A stretch of DNA of 64,000 bases from Trichobilharzia szidati. Lineage: Eukaryota; Platyhelminthes; Trematoda; Strigeidida; Schistosomatidae. Shown in pieces: positions 31,325 to 42,845 of the stretch; the first letter of the stretch is position 1, and the number at the start of each line of letters is the position of its first letter. Both the position numbers and the translations under genes were made by a program. The notes beneath the pieces were generated by a model. It saw only the letters and a list, made by a program, of their open reading frames with translations, ran no database searches and was not told the origin of the DNA. The stretch lies in contig OX235272.1 of the NCBI GenBank assembly GCA_944472155.2, positions 94,060,020 through 94,124,019 of the forward strand. The letters run 5' to 3'.

Positions 31325-31475
31325 AGAAATCACTCATTGGTTATAGCACTAGACTTTCAGTCGGTGGGGCTTCAGGTTCGAATCTTGCTTCAACTACTTC
31401 ACCTTAGGTGTCTAGGTAGTATCATCAGCCCTCATACAATATAATGTGTGGTTCATGGCAAGGCACATTAGAAGT
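31325..31475 (+). mobile_element. tRNA-like SINE of another type
   Basis: TTGGTTATAGCACTAGACTT and B-box-like GGTTCGAATCT are spaced as in a tRNA. The following about 80 bp show no ribozyme or known tail. It could be a decayed tRNA gene or SINE. Confidence 0.4.
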
Positions 31476-32011
31476 TTTTCCGGGTAAATGATTTCTAACA
31501 ACCAAAAATGAAGATAATAGTTAGAATGTTACCAGAAAGTATATCTCTATGACTGAATGAAGGAACCGAAAACAAGAAACATGTCAAACTGTTGTAACTA
31601 TGATCAGGTGGAAAGAGCATAATGCTCTAAGTCAAAACATTTAAAAGTAACGATTGATGTTAAAGCTTACTCGTAAAATACACCTGTTCGAATGAGTGCC
31701 ACTAAGATATAATTGAAAACGAAGCATTTCTGATATAATATGGCACATATATCCTATCATGAAACCATAAAGATTCACTTATATACGTTTAACATTGTGT
31801 GAAATTTGATGACATAGAATTTAACGTTGCTAAACAAAATTGATTTAGAATGACAAGTGGAACAAGTGAAATAATACCGGGGACAATTCAAAGTGAGAAT
31901 AGTAACTAACAATTGACGTAATAAAGAAAGAGTACACAATTGAATAAACAAAACGAAAAATAGGTAGAACCAAATTGTGACCAGGGATTACCATACTTTA
32001 GCATAGAGGGA
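31476..32011 (-). mobile_element. Probable PLE-A 3' untranslated region
   Basis: AT-rich, downstream of the PLE-A stop. Only its position supports the call; no terminal motif was seen. Confidence 0.35.
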
Positions 32012-32640
32012 TTAAGACCATGAAAGGTGGAGGGGTTGAACGAACTTTTTCTGTATACAGAGATCTGGCTTTTCTGTTTCGATGGCCAAAGCTTCAGCAC
32101 TGCAGATGAGTCGGATACGTAGTGATTTGGGCAAATTACTTTTCGCCTTGTAGATGACTTTAAAGGCGGAAGCTGTAGAGATAGGGTGATCATTATCGAC
32201 CAGATGTTCAATGATCGCGCTTCTTATAGCTCCAATTCCACCTATTCGTAACCGTGCAGGATAGTGTTCTTGCACCCTTTTGGACAGAACGCGAGTCGAA
32301 AGACAGATATACCTAGCTCCACAAGAACAGGTGAATTGATAAACGCACACAGAGTTGGTCAACAGTGGGATCTTGTCCTTCAGGTTACTGAACAGTAATG
32401 GTCGACTGGTAAAGGCTATTCTCAACTACGCAGCAGGGAATGTCCTTTTCAAGGACTGTGAGATCCTTTTTTAATGATATCGGAAGCTAAGTCACCTTTG
32501 AATTCCAAGCTAATGTACAGTATTTTCTTGGTTACGAATGATAAGTCACATTTCATATGGTTTGACTGTAGATTCTATAAATCGTTTCGGAAATCTATTC
32601 TCTATTCTCTTAAAAGATTTAGCTCTTCCTCCACAGTATC
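32012..32640 (-). pseudogene. PLE-A linker and GIY-YIG domain
   Basis: The GIY-YIG frame (32,012-32,425) reads SVCVYQFTCSCGARYICLST, then SKRVQEHYPARL, AIIEHLVDNDHPIS and LCIQKKFVQPL. YIC replaces YIG, removing a conserved Gly. Upstream, in other frames, are linker pieces (EFKGD.A and LNLLRE). It adjoins a PLE-A 3' region on the opposite strand, again a head-to-head pair. Confidence 0.75.
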
Positions 32641-32649
32641 AGGACTAAA

Positions 32650-32890
32650 TCCTATGAATTGTTCTATATATGACATTAATTGTTTTACCACTTCAAATTC
32701 AACTATGATTATAATCACAAACATTTTAATTGCATTTCATACTGCCATTATTATTTCGTGTATTCACATCTTTGATTGATTTCCCTTACGGGATGTAATA
32801 TACGATTGCACAGCTTGATAATAAATTCGCTGAAAAGAGTCTCTTCACTGAATCACTTGTTTTGATTTTCTACATTCATATGAGGGGATA
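32650..32890 (+). mobile_element. PLE-A 3' end on the plus strand
   Basis: Ends with GCACAGC, TTGATAA, TAAATTCGCT, GAAA, AGAGTCTCTTC, ACTGAATC, the terminal motif shared with 24,250-24,297, 47,510 and 54,530. Confidence 0.65.
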
Positions 32891-33020
32891 AAAGAAACCT
32901 GTAGATTCGATTGTGGATCAGATCAAATAAACACACCGAATGAAATCATCTCTGGGTGAGTAGAATTGATTTAATTCAATGCCTAAAACTAATAATTCTA
33001 GTAGAATGTAAGATGCTACT

Positions 33021-34461
33021 TTTATTATTATTTTATTATTCCCTTGCATTCCGAGTGGAACACAGGGATTCAAGAAAACATCTCCACTTTGTTCTGTTTT
33101 CTGCCATCCTCTTCAGCTGGGTCCACGATTGACCAAACCCTCCCATCTCTTCCTCACCACACGATCTCCTCCATGTCACCCTAATACCAACGACCCACTC
33201 GTAGCTTCCCATTGGGATTCTACTCCAGGGCCTGGCGTGCGATGTCATTCGATGGCCTCTACAATGTACGCCCGATCCACCGCCACTTTCTCCTATATAT
33301 TTGTTGAGCGATCGGCTATTACTTGTTGGTTTGTTCCCATAGTTACTTGATGCTTATTCTTTCTGGCCATTTGACCTTCAGTATGGAGCAAAGGCAGCTA
33401 CTGATGACAGTCTGGAGCAGCCTGTTGGAAATCCTTTTCATGACACGCAGTGCAAGTTTCTGACCCATATAGAAGAACCGACCGAACTCACTCTGATGTT
33501 GAAAATCCGAATCTTGTTCCTTACGCTGAGTGCGGAAGATTTCCAAACTGGTTTCATGTTGATGAAGGCGTGTCTTGCCTTTCTGATTAAAACTGGCTTT
33601 GACATCTTCATCCGTGCCATCCGCCTGTAGTTGAAACGATGCTTCCTGGCCAGATAAGTGAAGGAGGCGACCTCTATTAAATCTCTCCCGTTGATGGTGA
33701 TTGGTGCTTGTTGTTGTTGCTGTTGATTGGTTATCTTCATCACCTCCGTCTTCTCTGTGTTCACCTGCAATCCTGTTTTCGCTGCCTCTTCAGCCAGTTT
33801 GTTGGTTTCCTCCTGCAAGTCTTCGAGTTTGTGTGACATTAAACATATATCATCCACACGCGAAATCCAGGTCTTCTAGAGTCTTCTTGCCGGCCGTCCA
33901 GCGTATTCCTGACTCCTAGCCCCCAACAGTCTGACGCATAATCCAGTCCACCACAATTAAGAATATCATCGGTGATAATAGGCAGCCAGCTTGTCTTACT
34001 CCTGTATTCACTTCGAACGCCTGACTAAGTTTTCCGTTGTGGATCACTTGACATGTGGCGTTGTCATATAGCCAGCTGTTTAATGAGGTTGATAAAGATT
34101 TAAGCACTCCACGCCGTAGTGTTGAAGTAGTTTCCAAATTACTTCTCGGTCAACGCTGTCTGTTGAAGGCCTTTTCGAAGTCGACGAAGTTGACATAGAG
34201 AGAGGTTTGACTGCCGTTCTATGCTTTGTTCGATTACGATGCGTAGAGCTGCAATTTGTTCAGCAAATGATTTGCCTTTCCTGAATCCAGCTTGTTCCGA
34301 GTGGCGGCGAGTTCTGTATCCAGTGCATTCTTTATTCTCTCCAGGATAATGCGACTTAGTATTTTACTTGGCGTGGACAAGAGCATTATTCTACGCCAGT
34401 TCTTGCACAGGCCTAAGTCGCCTTTCTTTGGCAGTTTGGCGAGGTAGCCCTTCTTCCAATC
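33021..34461 (-). mobile_element. RTE copy R14, longest, 10-bp TSD
   Basis: 1,441 bp on the minus strand, bounded by AGATGCTACT at 33,011-33,020 and 34,462-34,471. It reaches further upstream in the RT than R1. The tail AATCCCTGTGTTCCACTCGG and TAA microsatellite lie at its left end. Confidence 0.85.
33036..34461 (-). pseudogene. RTE reverse transcriptase, frameshifted
   Basis: From 34,461 downward: GYLAKLPKKGDLGLCKNWRR, ILSRIILERI, EQAGFRKGK, FEKAF, GVRQAGCLLSPM (one extra residue in motif B), LDFA, then four extra bases at 33,855-33,858 exactly where R1 has its insertion, then DDICLMSHKLEDLQEETNKL, YLARKHRFNYRR and the C-terminal region with VTWRRSCGEEE. Several shifts make it untranslatable. 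R1 and R14 form one subfamily. Confidence 0.8.
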
Positions 34462-34471
34462 AGATGCTACT

Positions 34472-35215
34472 AAAGTTCCTAAACCAGAATACCTTAAGTT
34501 GTTTTGGTAACATTGATGATGATAAATTTGACCACCAAAACCTTGTTAAAAGCCTGTTCATCAGTGTTCGGATCACTTTGATCACGTCGACATGAGTACT
34601 TTTCAACAGGTTAACAACAATCAATACAATATATGTTAGACTATTTCATTCACTGATGTCTTTCAGAGGTTATAATTCATAACAGTACATCGTAGATATC
34701 AGAAGAATGTAACAACTGTATTACAAGTTACACACTACTTAAATAAGAAGAGGGAGGATGACAGATACAAGAAAATAACTGGATAATGAAAGGAAAGATG
34801 ATTTTTTTATTCAGGAAAACAAACGAAGAACATTGCAAATAAGTAAACAATTTATGTTTTCGTCCAGTAAAAGCGCAAAAAAAGCGTGTTTATAGTAGCG
34901 TGTCATCTTAAATTTATTATTATTATTATTATTGCTATTTGTCTTGTTCATCTCTAGTGAATCATTTGTCGTACATAGCAGCTACTGAAAAAAATGTTAT
35001 CTTTCCAATGTAGGGATAGGTAAAATCACTTTTGAAGATGTTTACACTGTCAACCTTGTAATACGCTTGCTTAAATGTACACGCATGAATTCACAAATGT
35101 ATTATTCATTTCGGAACTTATAGGAAATAGAACGATAAAATATGGCTATAAATACTTAAAAGGATATATGAATGTCACTTCTAAATCGCGGAGATACGCT
35201 GCTACTTTGTCTGAT
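34472..35215. other. AT-rich, short TTA run
   Basis: TTATTATTATTATTATTATT lies at about 34,913-34,933. No feature otherwise. Confidence 0.5.
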
Positions 35216-35221
35216 ATAGTA

Positions 35222-35476
35222 TATTATTATGATTCACTTGTGTTCCGAGCGGAACTTGGGGCACATCTCTGTTTCATCCTGTCGTTCACAGTCGTCTTTA
35301 ACTGGTTTAACGATTGCCTTCAAGCTTCCATCTCCTCTCCACACAACCTCCTCCACGTCACTCTAGGACCTACATCCAATTCGTCGTTTCCCACTCGGGT
35401 TCCATTCAAGGGGTTAACGTGACTCTTAATGTCATTCAACAGTCTTATAATTCTGTTTCCGATCCATCTCCATTTA
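35222..35476 (-). mobile_element. RTE tail R11
   Basis: C-terminal RTE region with the 3' motif GTTCCGCTCGGAACAC on the minus strand; heavily mutated. Its inner end meets PLE-B at 35,478. Confidence 0.6.
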
Positions 35477-35477
35477 A

Positions 35478-36295
35478 AACTACAAACTCACTCAGCCAGG
35501 GACAAGCTCTGTAGGTTAAAGGACCCTGTCGGTTGACCCAGTTAGACAAAATAATATAATTTACAAAATACCTTGCAGTGACTGTGAGTTAAGTCAACTA
35601 CATAGGTCAAACTAGTAGATAAGGAGTAGTCAGATTATCAGAACATAAGAATAGGATTAGAATGATTGATCCCGCAGAGATAGGCAATTTAGAAAAATGC
35701 TGAGCAATCGCACTTCACGCATTAACACATAACCACACAATAGGTTCGGTGGGACGCAGTCAAAATTCTAAGAAGTAATATAAGTAGGTGAAGAGAGAGA
35801 GGTTGATTACTGAATCCTGCCTGGTTCATTGAGTCTACACCCAACACATGCAACAGAAATGACTCAATGTAAATACCAGAGATATGGAAGATATTATTAC
35901 CACCAGTCAAATCAGAGGAGGATAATAAATAATCTCAAAATTCTATTTCAATTAAGCACATCACAACATTCTAACAAGTTACTTATTATGACTATAAAAA
36001 CACTCGTCTTATTTACCATCTGATTGTATTTTATTGATAACACTCATATTACTATTTCTGAATGTACATTATCTTATACTGATTTTTATTCAAATGTCTG
36101 ATGAATTTTACTCATGTATTTAAATGAAGCAAAAACGTTGTGTGAGTGATTTGATATGATTATGAGCAGTAATAAATTGTGCTCAAAACTGTGGTCATCA
36201 GTTAATATTACTGCATAACACTGTGTGGTTTTATTAAAATAAAATCTTATCTATGATGAAGTTATACTCTACCACAGGGCCCAAAGTTGATGCTC
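35478..36295 (+). pseudogene. PLE-B copy B1 (GIY-YIG and 3' end)
   Basis: It starts inside the protein (KLTNSLSQGQAL-type) and covers the GIY-YIG domain in broken frames, including ESTPNTCNRN-equivalent codons at about 35,830-35,865. The 3' end follows, with GAGCA..TGCTC and GTCATCAGTTAATATTACTG at about 36,160-36,215. It matches B2 at 49,469. Confidence 0.7.
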
Positions 36296-36339
36296 ATATC
36301 AATAATATTTATAATGAAGTATACATGAATTATTTTTGT

Positions 36340-36640
36340 AATAATTGGTTGTAGGTAATCTCTTCAAGATGTCCTGGACCGTAGTTTTATGCTTGTTGAC
36401 AGTCTTCAGTAAGACCTGCCTGGCAACCCTGAAGAAACTTATGTCTCCTGTGAGGTCTGAACCTGCATCATGTAGTGCTGTGATCACAGACTCTGTCTCA
36501 CAAACTGACCTACATCAGGACTGTAGTGTCTGCAATGAGTTAACTCTAATGAGTTACGAGTATCGTGTATCTAATTCTTCATGTTTGTACAGAGTGTATT
36601 CTATCAGTCGACTTCGTAATATGACTACCAATCAAGGCGA
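36340..36640 (-). mobile_element. SINE-C, decayed
   Basis: Minus strand head remnant (CAGGTTCAGACCTCACAGG), then TACTGAAGACTGTCAACA: core CTGAAGA kept, stem II and GAAA mutated. Confidence 0.6.
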
Positions 36641-36689
36641 TGTTTTTGAGACAATCAACATACATGTGTTGAAGATTTAGAGGACAAAT

Positions 36690-36970
36690 AATACTCGCCG
36701 AAGACATCAGCTGGCGGTTGCGCTATATCGCGAATTGGCAGAAGTTAGAATGGATCGGGTCCCAGTGGCTTAATGGTCTACGAGCTCGTCTTGTGGCTAG
36801 AAGGTCCTGGGTTCGAACTCTGGGGTGGGTGCGTACTGATGAAGAGTCCCAAACTAGGACGAAACAGCTGTCCAGTACTCCCTGGTGGTTTTCCAATGGT
36901 TCTCTTACTAATGTCAACTCATGATGAAATCCTGTAACCAACCAACCAAATCCCTACAAACCAATACTTG
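36690..36970 (+). mobile_element. SINE-A, consensus-like copy
   Basis: Complete head, GGGTTCGAACTCTGG, then GCGTACTG, ATGAAGA, GTCC-CAAACTA-GGAC, GAAA, CAGCTGTC, CAGTACTCC, and the tail to ACCAATACTTG. It is used here as the reference for the SINE-A ribozyme fold. All elements fit a hammerhead except A in place of C at core position 3. Confidence 0.8.
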
Positions 36971-37224
36971 ACTAATACTATTGATTTTGATTACAAACTC
37001 AAAATATTGAGTACCTTTAACCATGTGATAGTTGTAAATTGAGTATAGAATCTAATGTAGTAGAAAAATTTTATTTCCCTCTAAATTTGAGCACTATAGA
37101 CTAACCAACTTTATAAATTCATACCTGACAACACTAGTAACCTGCATGAAAACGATTTAAATCCTGTGCAAAAGACATTGCTAAGTAAGTTGAAAATGCT
37201 AGTGATGTTTGAAGACAGCTTTAT

Positions 37225-37798
37225 TTCCAAGAGTGGTCACGAACTGAGTTCATTGGAAAATAAGAGTGAATACCAAGGAGTAATGGACAGCTATCTCGTC
37301 CTGAACTGGAACTCTTCAGAATCATTCACCCATGACTCCACCAACAGTCGAACTCAGAATCCCCAGATTACAAGGTTGGCTTGTATTCTACTGATCCACT
37401 GAGACGGAATCCAATGACACACCAATTCCAACTTCTATTGCTCACTAGTGGTTGACTACGGGATGGAGTTGCCTGAAGTTCTAGTGGGAAGGCGTGACCA
37501 GCGGTATCGACAAATACTCACCGATGGCGTTGGTTGCCGGTCGCCCTATATTATCTTGAACTGACAGAAGTTATAACTGATAGGCTATTGGATTCCGACC
37601 CAATCTGGATGTGTGGTATGCAAGCTCGCCTTGTAACATGAAAGTTCTGAGTTCGTTTATCGGTGAGGTCATGGTGCATACTGCACGTGCAAACTTGTTA
37701 CGAGACAGCTGTCCAGTACTCGTTGGTTTTCAGTGGTTCCCCAAATGAACTCGATTCACGGTCGATCTTGAAATCAATCAAATCCTTGAAAACCAACA
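37225..37798. mobile_element. Head-to-head SINE-A pair, long forms
   Basis: Minus-strand SINE-A to about 37,440, then a plus-strand copy beginning with the 5' extension (CTCACTAGTGGTTGACTACG) and reaching its tail at 37,798. Both are old. The 3' ends face outward. Confidence 0.65.
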
Positions 37799-37821
37799 AC
37801 TGAAAGTCTCATTTTCTTTCA

Positions 37822-38040
37822 AATGATATTCGGTGGCATAGAGGTTAGGATGCTCGCCGACCATGCATATGGTCCGGGGTTCGATCCCCGGCCGACGCAC
37901 TCCTTTACCTCGCCAAGCGAGAAATAATGCTGGTGAAGAGGAAAAGTTGGGCATGAGGCTAGCAACCCCATCCTGTAAAATAAACACCACTGCTACAGAA
38001 ACTTCAAGCCCTATGTTCCACTGCGGAACGTGAAGGAATA
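37822..38040 (+). mobile_element. SINE-B inserted in one unit of a tandem repeat
   Basis: Head GGTGGCATAGAGGTTAGGAT, B box GGGGTTCGATCCCC, body and tail AGCCCTATGTTCCACTGCGG. The same surrounding sequence occurs without the SINE at about 39,330-39,345, giving a natural empty site. Confidence 0.8.
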
Positions 38041-39265
38041 AAAAACTACCTCCAAGCACACGTTGTCTAACAAATTGTCATTGCTTATATTAAAAATAAT
38101 CTAAGCAGTTCTATGCAGATAGGGTTGAAAAGTAACACATAGTCACCATCTAATCTACCAGCTTTGTTTTTTGGATCTCTCCAGAAGTTTCACACAAAGT
38201 TACCCAGCTTGATTGATGTCCAAAATCATATATAACCGATAGAATTCCATATTAAATTCTTTACTAGATATATACCACAGTGAAACAGTATTATTTATTG
38301 AGTGACAAAGTTTCCGACACAATTTATTGTGCATAACCATTTCATCAATTGTCACTGCACAACTTCGCAACTTCCGTGTCATAGTTTTCTTTATTCCACT
38401 CTGTTCATCGTAGAGAGAGAGGCGTTGAATCAATATCTGGTGCATGTATTTCCAGTTGATTCGATAATATAAAGCCACAGTCATCAATCTCTCCCGCCAA
38501 CCTCTTATACTGGATTCTAAACCTGTCATGTTATGCCATCCCGTTGTATGGTTGTTTGTAATTGCATGTAATGTTATCTCTGAACTATTCTCCAGATGTA
38601 TCTTATATAAATAAATTCGACTAATCTAGATTTTGATGTGGTTTTTGGCTCGGCTAGTCTGGTCGAACCCATTCTACTACATTCGCCTATGTGTCCCTGA
38701 CCTGACAATCATTTGAGGGTATTAGATAAACCAAAACTGTTTTGTTTAGTGGCCTCCAAAGGATCCTTTAACTGACAAAGCTTGTTTCTAATTGAGTTTG
38801 TGGGTTTGTATGCCACTTTTATTTCTGCCTTGTTAAGAATTCTGCGAAAGGTATCCGAGGTTCCTTCCTTGTGTGGAATTACTACTGATGATTTAGATTC
38901 CTTATTGTTGGTGTTGTCATTATCCTGCGCATGTTTAACATGCATGTCGTCACTAATATTACTATCACTATCATTATTATCAGTATTTATTTTATTTTTA
39001 TTTTTACATTTCCCTACATACTTTCTGACTAATTTATCAGGGTAATTATTAAGTTTCAAAGCTTCTCTTATATGCCTCACTTCCTGTCTTAGATTTTCCT
39101 TGGTACTACTTAGTTTTCACCAATTCTACTTTCACTGACATAGGATGGGATGATCGGAAGTCCAAATATCTGTTTGAATGTGTAGGTTTCCTGTAAACAC
39201 TAGTGTTTAACTGCCCATCTTCTTTCCTTTTTACTCTGCAATCTAACACTGGAAGCTCCCCTTCT
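38041..39265 (-). pseudogene. PLE-B copy, tandem unit A
   Basis: Minus strand: REALKLNNYPDKLVRKYVGK (linker start), Asn/Asp-rich spacer, VVIPHKEGTSDTFRRILNKA, then a short GIY-YIG region with large gaps, RGWRERLMTVAL, and a 3' end with a stem GCACAATAAATTGTGT. The nuclease motif is lost. It is followed head-to-tail by unit B. Confidence 0.7.
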
Positions 39266-40290
39266 TGAGATCAACCAAATCCTTGGAAACCAACAACTGA
39301 AAGTCTCATTTTCTTTTTTATGGTATTAACTACCTCCAAACACACGTTGTCTGACAAACTGTCATTGATTTTATCAAAAAATAATCTAAGCAGTTCTATG
39401 CAGACAGGGATAAAAAGTAACGTATGCAGTCATTATCTAATCCAATTATTATGTTCTTCAGAACTCTCTAGAATTTTTAAACAAAACTACTCTGCTTGAT
39501 ATCCGAAATCATATTTAACCGATATAATTCCACATTAATTTGTTTATTAGATATATCACACAGTGAAACAGTATTATTCACTGGATGACAAAGGTTCGAA
39601 CACAATTTATTGTGCATAACCATTTCAATTACAGCCACACAACTTGGAAGCTTTAGTTTTATAGTTTTCTTTATTTTCCTCTATTCGTCGTAGGAATAGT
39701 AGAATTTTCCAGATGTCCAGGTGAACAGGCGTTGGATCATTGCTATTGCATGTATTTCCAGTTGATTCGATAAATAAAGCCACTGTTGTCAATCTCTCCC
39801 TCCACCCTGGTATATCAGATTTTAAGACTGCCACCCTGTTGTATCGCTGTTTGTAACTGCATGTAATGCTATCACTGAGCTATTCTCCAGATTTCTTGTC
39901 TTATTAGGGACAGCTAATCTAGATTTTGATAGGCTTTTATGTTTGGCTAGTCTGATTGACCCGGTTCTACTACACTGACCTATGTGTTTGGCCTGACAAT
40001 CATTCCAGCAGGGTATTAGATAAACCAAATTGTTTTGTTTAACTGGCTCTACAGGATCCTTCAACCGACAAAGCTTGTTTCTAATTAGGTTTGTGGGCTT
40101 GAATGCTACTTTTATTCCCACATGGTTAGGAATTCTACGTGAGGTTTTCGAGGTCCCTTCTTTTTATGAATGTACTACTGATGATTTAGATTCCTTATTA
40201 TTGGTGTTGCCATCATTCTGTGCATGTTTGACATGCAGGTCTTCAATATTATTGTTATTACTATCAGTATTATTACTATAATTTATTCAG
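39266..40290 (-). pseudogene. PLE-B copy, tandem unit B
   Basis: Minus strand: VAFKPTNLIRNKLCRLKDPV, CWNDCQAKHIGQCSRTGSIR (HIG in place of YIG), LAKHKSLSK, ALHAVTNSDTTGW, RERLTTVALFIEST, then the 3' end. At its outer end it begins with a fragment of SINE-A tail, as does unit A, so the two units are duplicates of one locus or a PLE tandem. Confidence 0.7.
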
Positions 40291-40625
40291 TACTTATTAT
40301 CACTGAACTAATTGTAATCGAAATGGATCTACCTATAGACTATTATAAGCATTTTATAGTCCAGGACAGATGAGAACAAAAATTAACAATAGACTTCATC
40401 AGTATATGATTGTTTCTTTTGATAAAAATCAGTTACAGACATAAATGAATCACTGTTTAATTTGGCGTCATTTTATTGAACAAAATAATGTATATATTTC
40501 TACTAATAAATCAAGCAAAATCAATTGTTTTAGACGAAAAATAATCAGCATTCATTCAGCCTTGCATAAAACTGTATATTACTGATTTAACAGAAATGAG
40601 TAGGTTGTATACCAGTCATATCACA
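40291..40625. other. No recognisable feature
   Basis: AT-rich, nothing supported. Confidence 0.5.
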
Positions 40626-40629
40626 ACCA

Positions 40630-41325
40630 GTAGTGCTTCCTAGACAGTCAGATCGAGGTGCACCAAAACACCAGACGGCTATCTCGCACATTTGGGGTCC
40701 AGCTCATCAGCAGTGTACCTGGTTTGATTCAGCTCAGCTGGCTGGATCACTTCAAACCACACGTGATTTCTGGCTGGCTAGCTATTTGGACGAATAAATC
40801 AAATTCAAAGTTTACAAATCGGCCAACGATTCGCGATGTACACAGTTCGAGCGGTGAAATTTCATCGCAGCTTCCTTTGGACACTGAGTTATTCACCATT
40901 GGTTGGTATAAGTGGTATGCAACTGTGGTGAGAGCTGTCTGCTAGCCAAAATTGTAGACAATAATTTACTTCAGTGTTTACGTCCCGAATTGGGGTCATG
41001 AGAAAAAGCAATAACAAAGCTTAACCTTGAGGAACTCACCAACCAATCACAGCAGACTTAACGTGTGCAAATACGATTCGCAGATAGATGGCCTGACTTT
41101 CTAAGAAACGGCCACAAAGAGATGACAGAATAACCTTGAGCAAGAAAACAACCAATCAGAAGACGTTGCTTCTCTGCTAACAATAACGAATAATAATGTA
41201 CATAAAAATCTATAAATATCTCTTGATTTTCTCAATAAACGATCTGTTGCCTGTACCTTGTTTTCTGTCGTTAAACAACTACTCATCTCAATCAATCAGT
41301 AGTATGCAGTTGTATGCAAAGCTTA
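40630..41325. mobile_element. SINE-F head-to-head pair interrupted by an LTR
   Basis: Minus-strand SINE-F (40,630 to about 40,800) includes the complement of ACACTG, CTGATGA, GCTGGACCCCAAATGTGC: an intact core with a mutated GAAA. A plus-strand tail (TTGGTATAAGTGGTATGCAAC) follows, broken at 40,923 by the LTR and resumed at 41,276 with CAACTACTCATCTCAATCAA. Confidence 0.65.
40924..41275 (+). mobile_element. Solo LTR, family LTR-1, copy 3
   Basis: Starts TGTGGTGAGAG and ends CGTTAAA (the terminal ACA is mutated). It has TSD CAAC at 40,920-40,923 and 41,276-41,279, and TATAAATA and AATAAA signals near its right end. It lies inside SINE-F. Confidence 0.85.
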
Positions 41326-41460
41326 AGAATGCTGATTATTTTTTGTCTAAAACAATTCATTTAGTTTGATTAGTTAACACGAATATGCACTTTTTTGTTC
41401 AATAAAGTGATATCAAATCAAACTGTGTTTCATTTGTGTTTATTCGTAAGGATTTGATTT

Positions 41461-41841
41461 GTTACAGGATTTTCATCATAAGCTGACATTAGTTAGAGAA
41501 CCATTGGAAAACCAGCAGGGAGTACTGGACAGCTGTTTCGTCCTAGTTTGGGACTCTTCAACAGTACGCACCCATACACAGAGGTTCGAACCCGGTGGAT
41601 TGACAGAAGTTAGAATTCATGGGCCGATTGGATCGGGTCCCAGTGGCTTAATGGTATACGAGCTCGCCTTGAAACCAGAAGGTCCTGGATTCGAACTCCG
41701 ATGGGTGCGTACTGATGAAGAGTCCCAAACTAGGACGAAACAGCTGTCCAGTACTCCCTCCAGGTTTCCCAATGGTTCTGTAACTAATGTCAGCTCACGA
41801 TGAAAATCATGTAACCAATCAAATCCCTACAAACCAACACT
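41461..41841. mobile_element. Head-to-head SINE-A pair nested in another SINE-A
   Basis: Minus-strand copy to about 41,595 (B box GGTTCGAACCCGG side), then a plus-strand copy with full head, ribozyme-like tract and tail. GGATTTGATTT occurs at 41,450-41,460 and 41,842-41,852. This may be an 11-bp TSD inside the older SINE-A at 41,842-42,215, but the motif is also part of SINE-A, so the call is uncertain. Confidence 0.65.
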
Positions 41842-42215
41842 TGGATTTGATTTTCTTCAAGTTATATTTCATCGCCATCAATTAGAGAACCTGTCAAGAC
41901 CCACAGAGGACTGCACAGCTGTTTCAATCCGGTTTGGAAGCTTTCATAGACACTCAATAATAACTCCTCCAGTGATCGAACCCACTATCTTCAATTTATG
42001 AGCAGAATAGTTCTCCATTCGGCCAGTGGGTTAGATTCTAACAGCGCACAAATTCTAACATCTTCCAATTCGCGAGATAACGTTACCATCACATTCAACG
42101 TCGTTGACAAGTATCTGTCCGTCAGCTAGACTTAGTGAACTTTACCAGTCACTACTTCTTGCTAGAATTTCAGGAATTCGATATCATACTTAGGTAGTCA
42201 CTAGTGAGTAGTGTA
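41842..42215 (-). mobile_element. SINE-A, long old copy
   Basis: Minus strand: 5' extension at the right, B-box complement GATCGAACCCAC at about 41,974-41,985, decayed ribozyme and tail at the left. Confidence 0.55.
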
Positions 42216-42640
42216 TTAAATTGAAAGGATTGAATTAGTATGAATTTAATTGATTTCAAGCCTTGAATGAGTGTGCCTTTATGCCTAAATTACTAACAAA
42301 TTCAAAGAAATCTTTTGATTTAAAATCTCTAAATAAATGATACATTCAATTATTAAAAAAGATATTACCAATCATCAATAATCTTTTTCCCTGATACATG
42401 ATACTTTAACTGTCCAGGCAAAAGTTTTCTAAATCAATTTTTTTGATGTACTTCGGGCTGAAGAGTGTCAATTTATGGAAAAAAAAGGAATAGTCAAGTG
42501 CATTCTGTTGTGTAACAGAAAGTACCATGAATTTCTTAGTTAAACTAAACCTCAAACTTTTATCATAACGTTATCACTTTGTGTTTTTCCTCAATGGAAT
42601 GAAGATTAAATTCGAATCATCCTATAAAATAGATTAGTAT
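42216..42640. other. AT-rich, no recognisable feature
   Basis: Nothing supported. Confidence 0.5.
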
Positions 42641-42647
42641 TATTATT

Positions 42648-42845
42648 CAACTCCTTTACGTTCCTAGGGGAACATAGGACTTCAAGGCCAAGTTTGAAGT
42701 TCCAGTAGCAATGATTTAATCTTTTACAGGATGAAGTCGCTAACCTCACGCCCGTTGTTCCCTTTTCACTAGGCGTACTAACAGCTTGGCGATGTTTGAC
42801 AATGCGTCGACCGGGGATCAAACCTCGATGCACATGTGGTATGGT
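42648..42845 (-). mobile_element. SINE-B, degraded
   Basis: Tail complement TTTACGTTCCTAGGGGAACA, body and a tRNA-like head with TTTGATCCCC. It lies against SINE-A at 42,846. Confidence 0.65.

Noticed and set aside
36825..36850. Taking ACTGATGAAGAG in SINE-A as a normal CTGATGA hammerhead core
   Set aside because: That register leaves three unpaired extra bases before stem II and breaks stem I. The shifted register with core ATGAAGA pairs fully.
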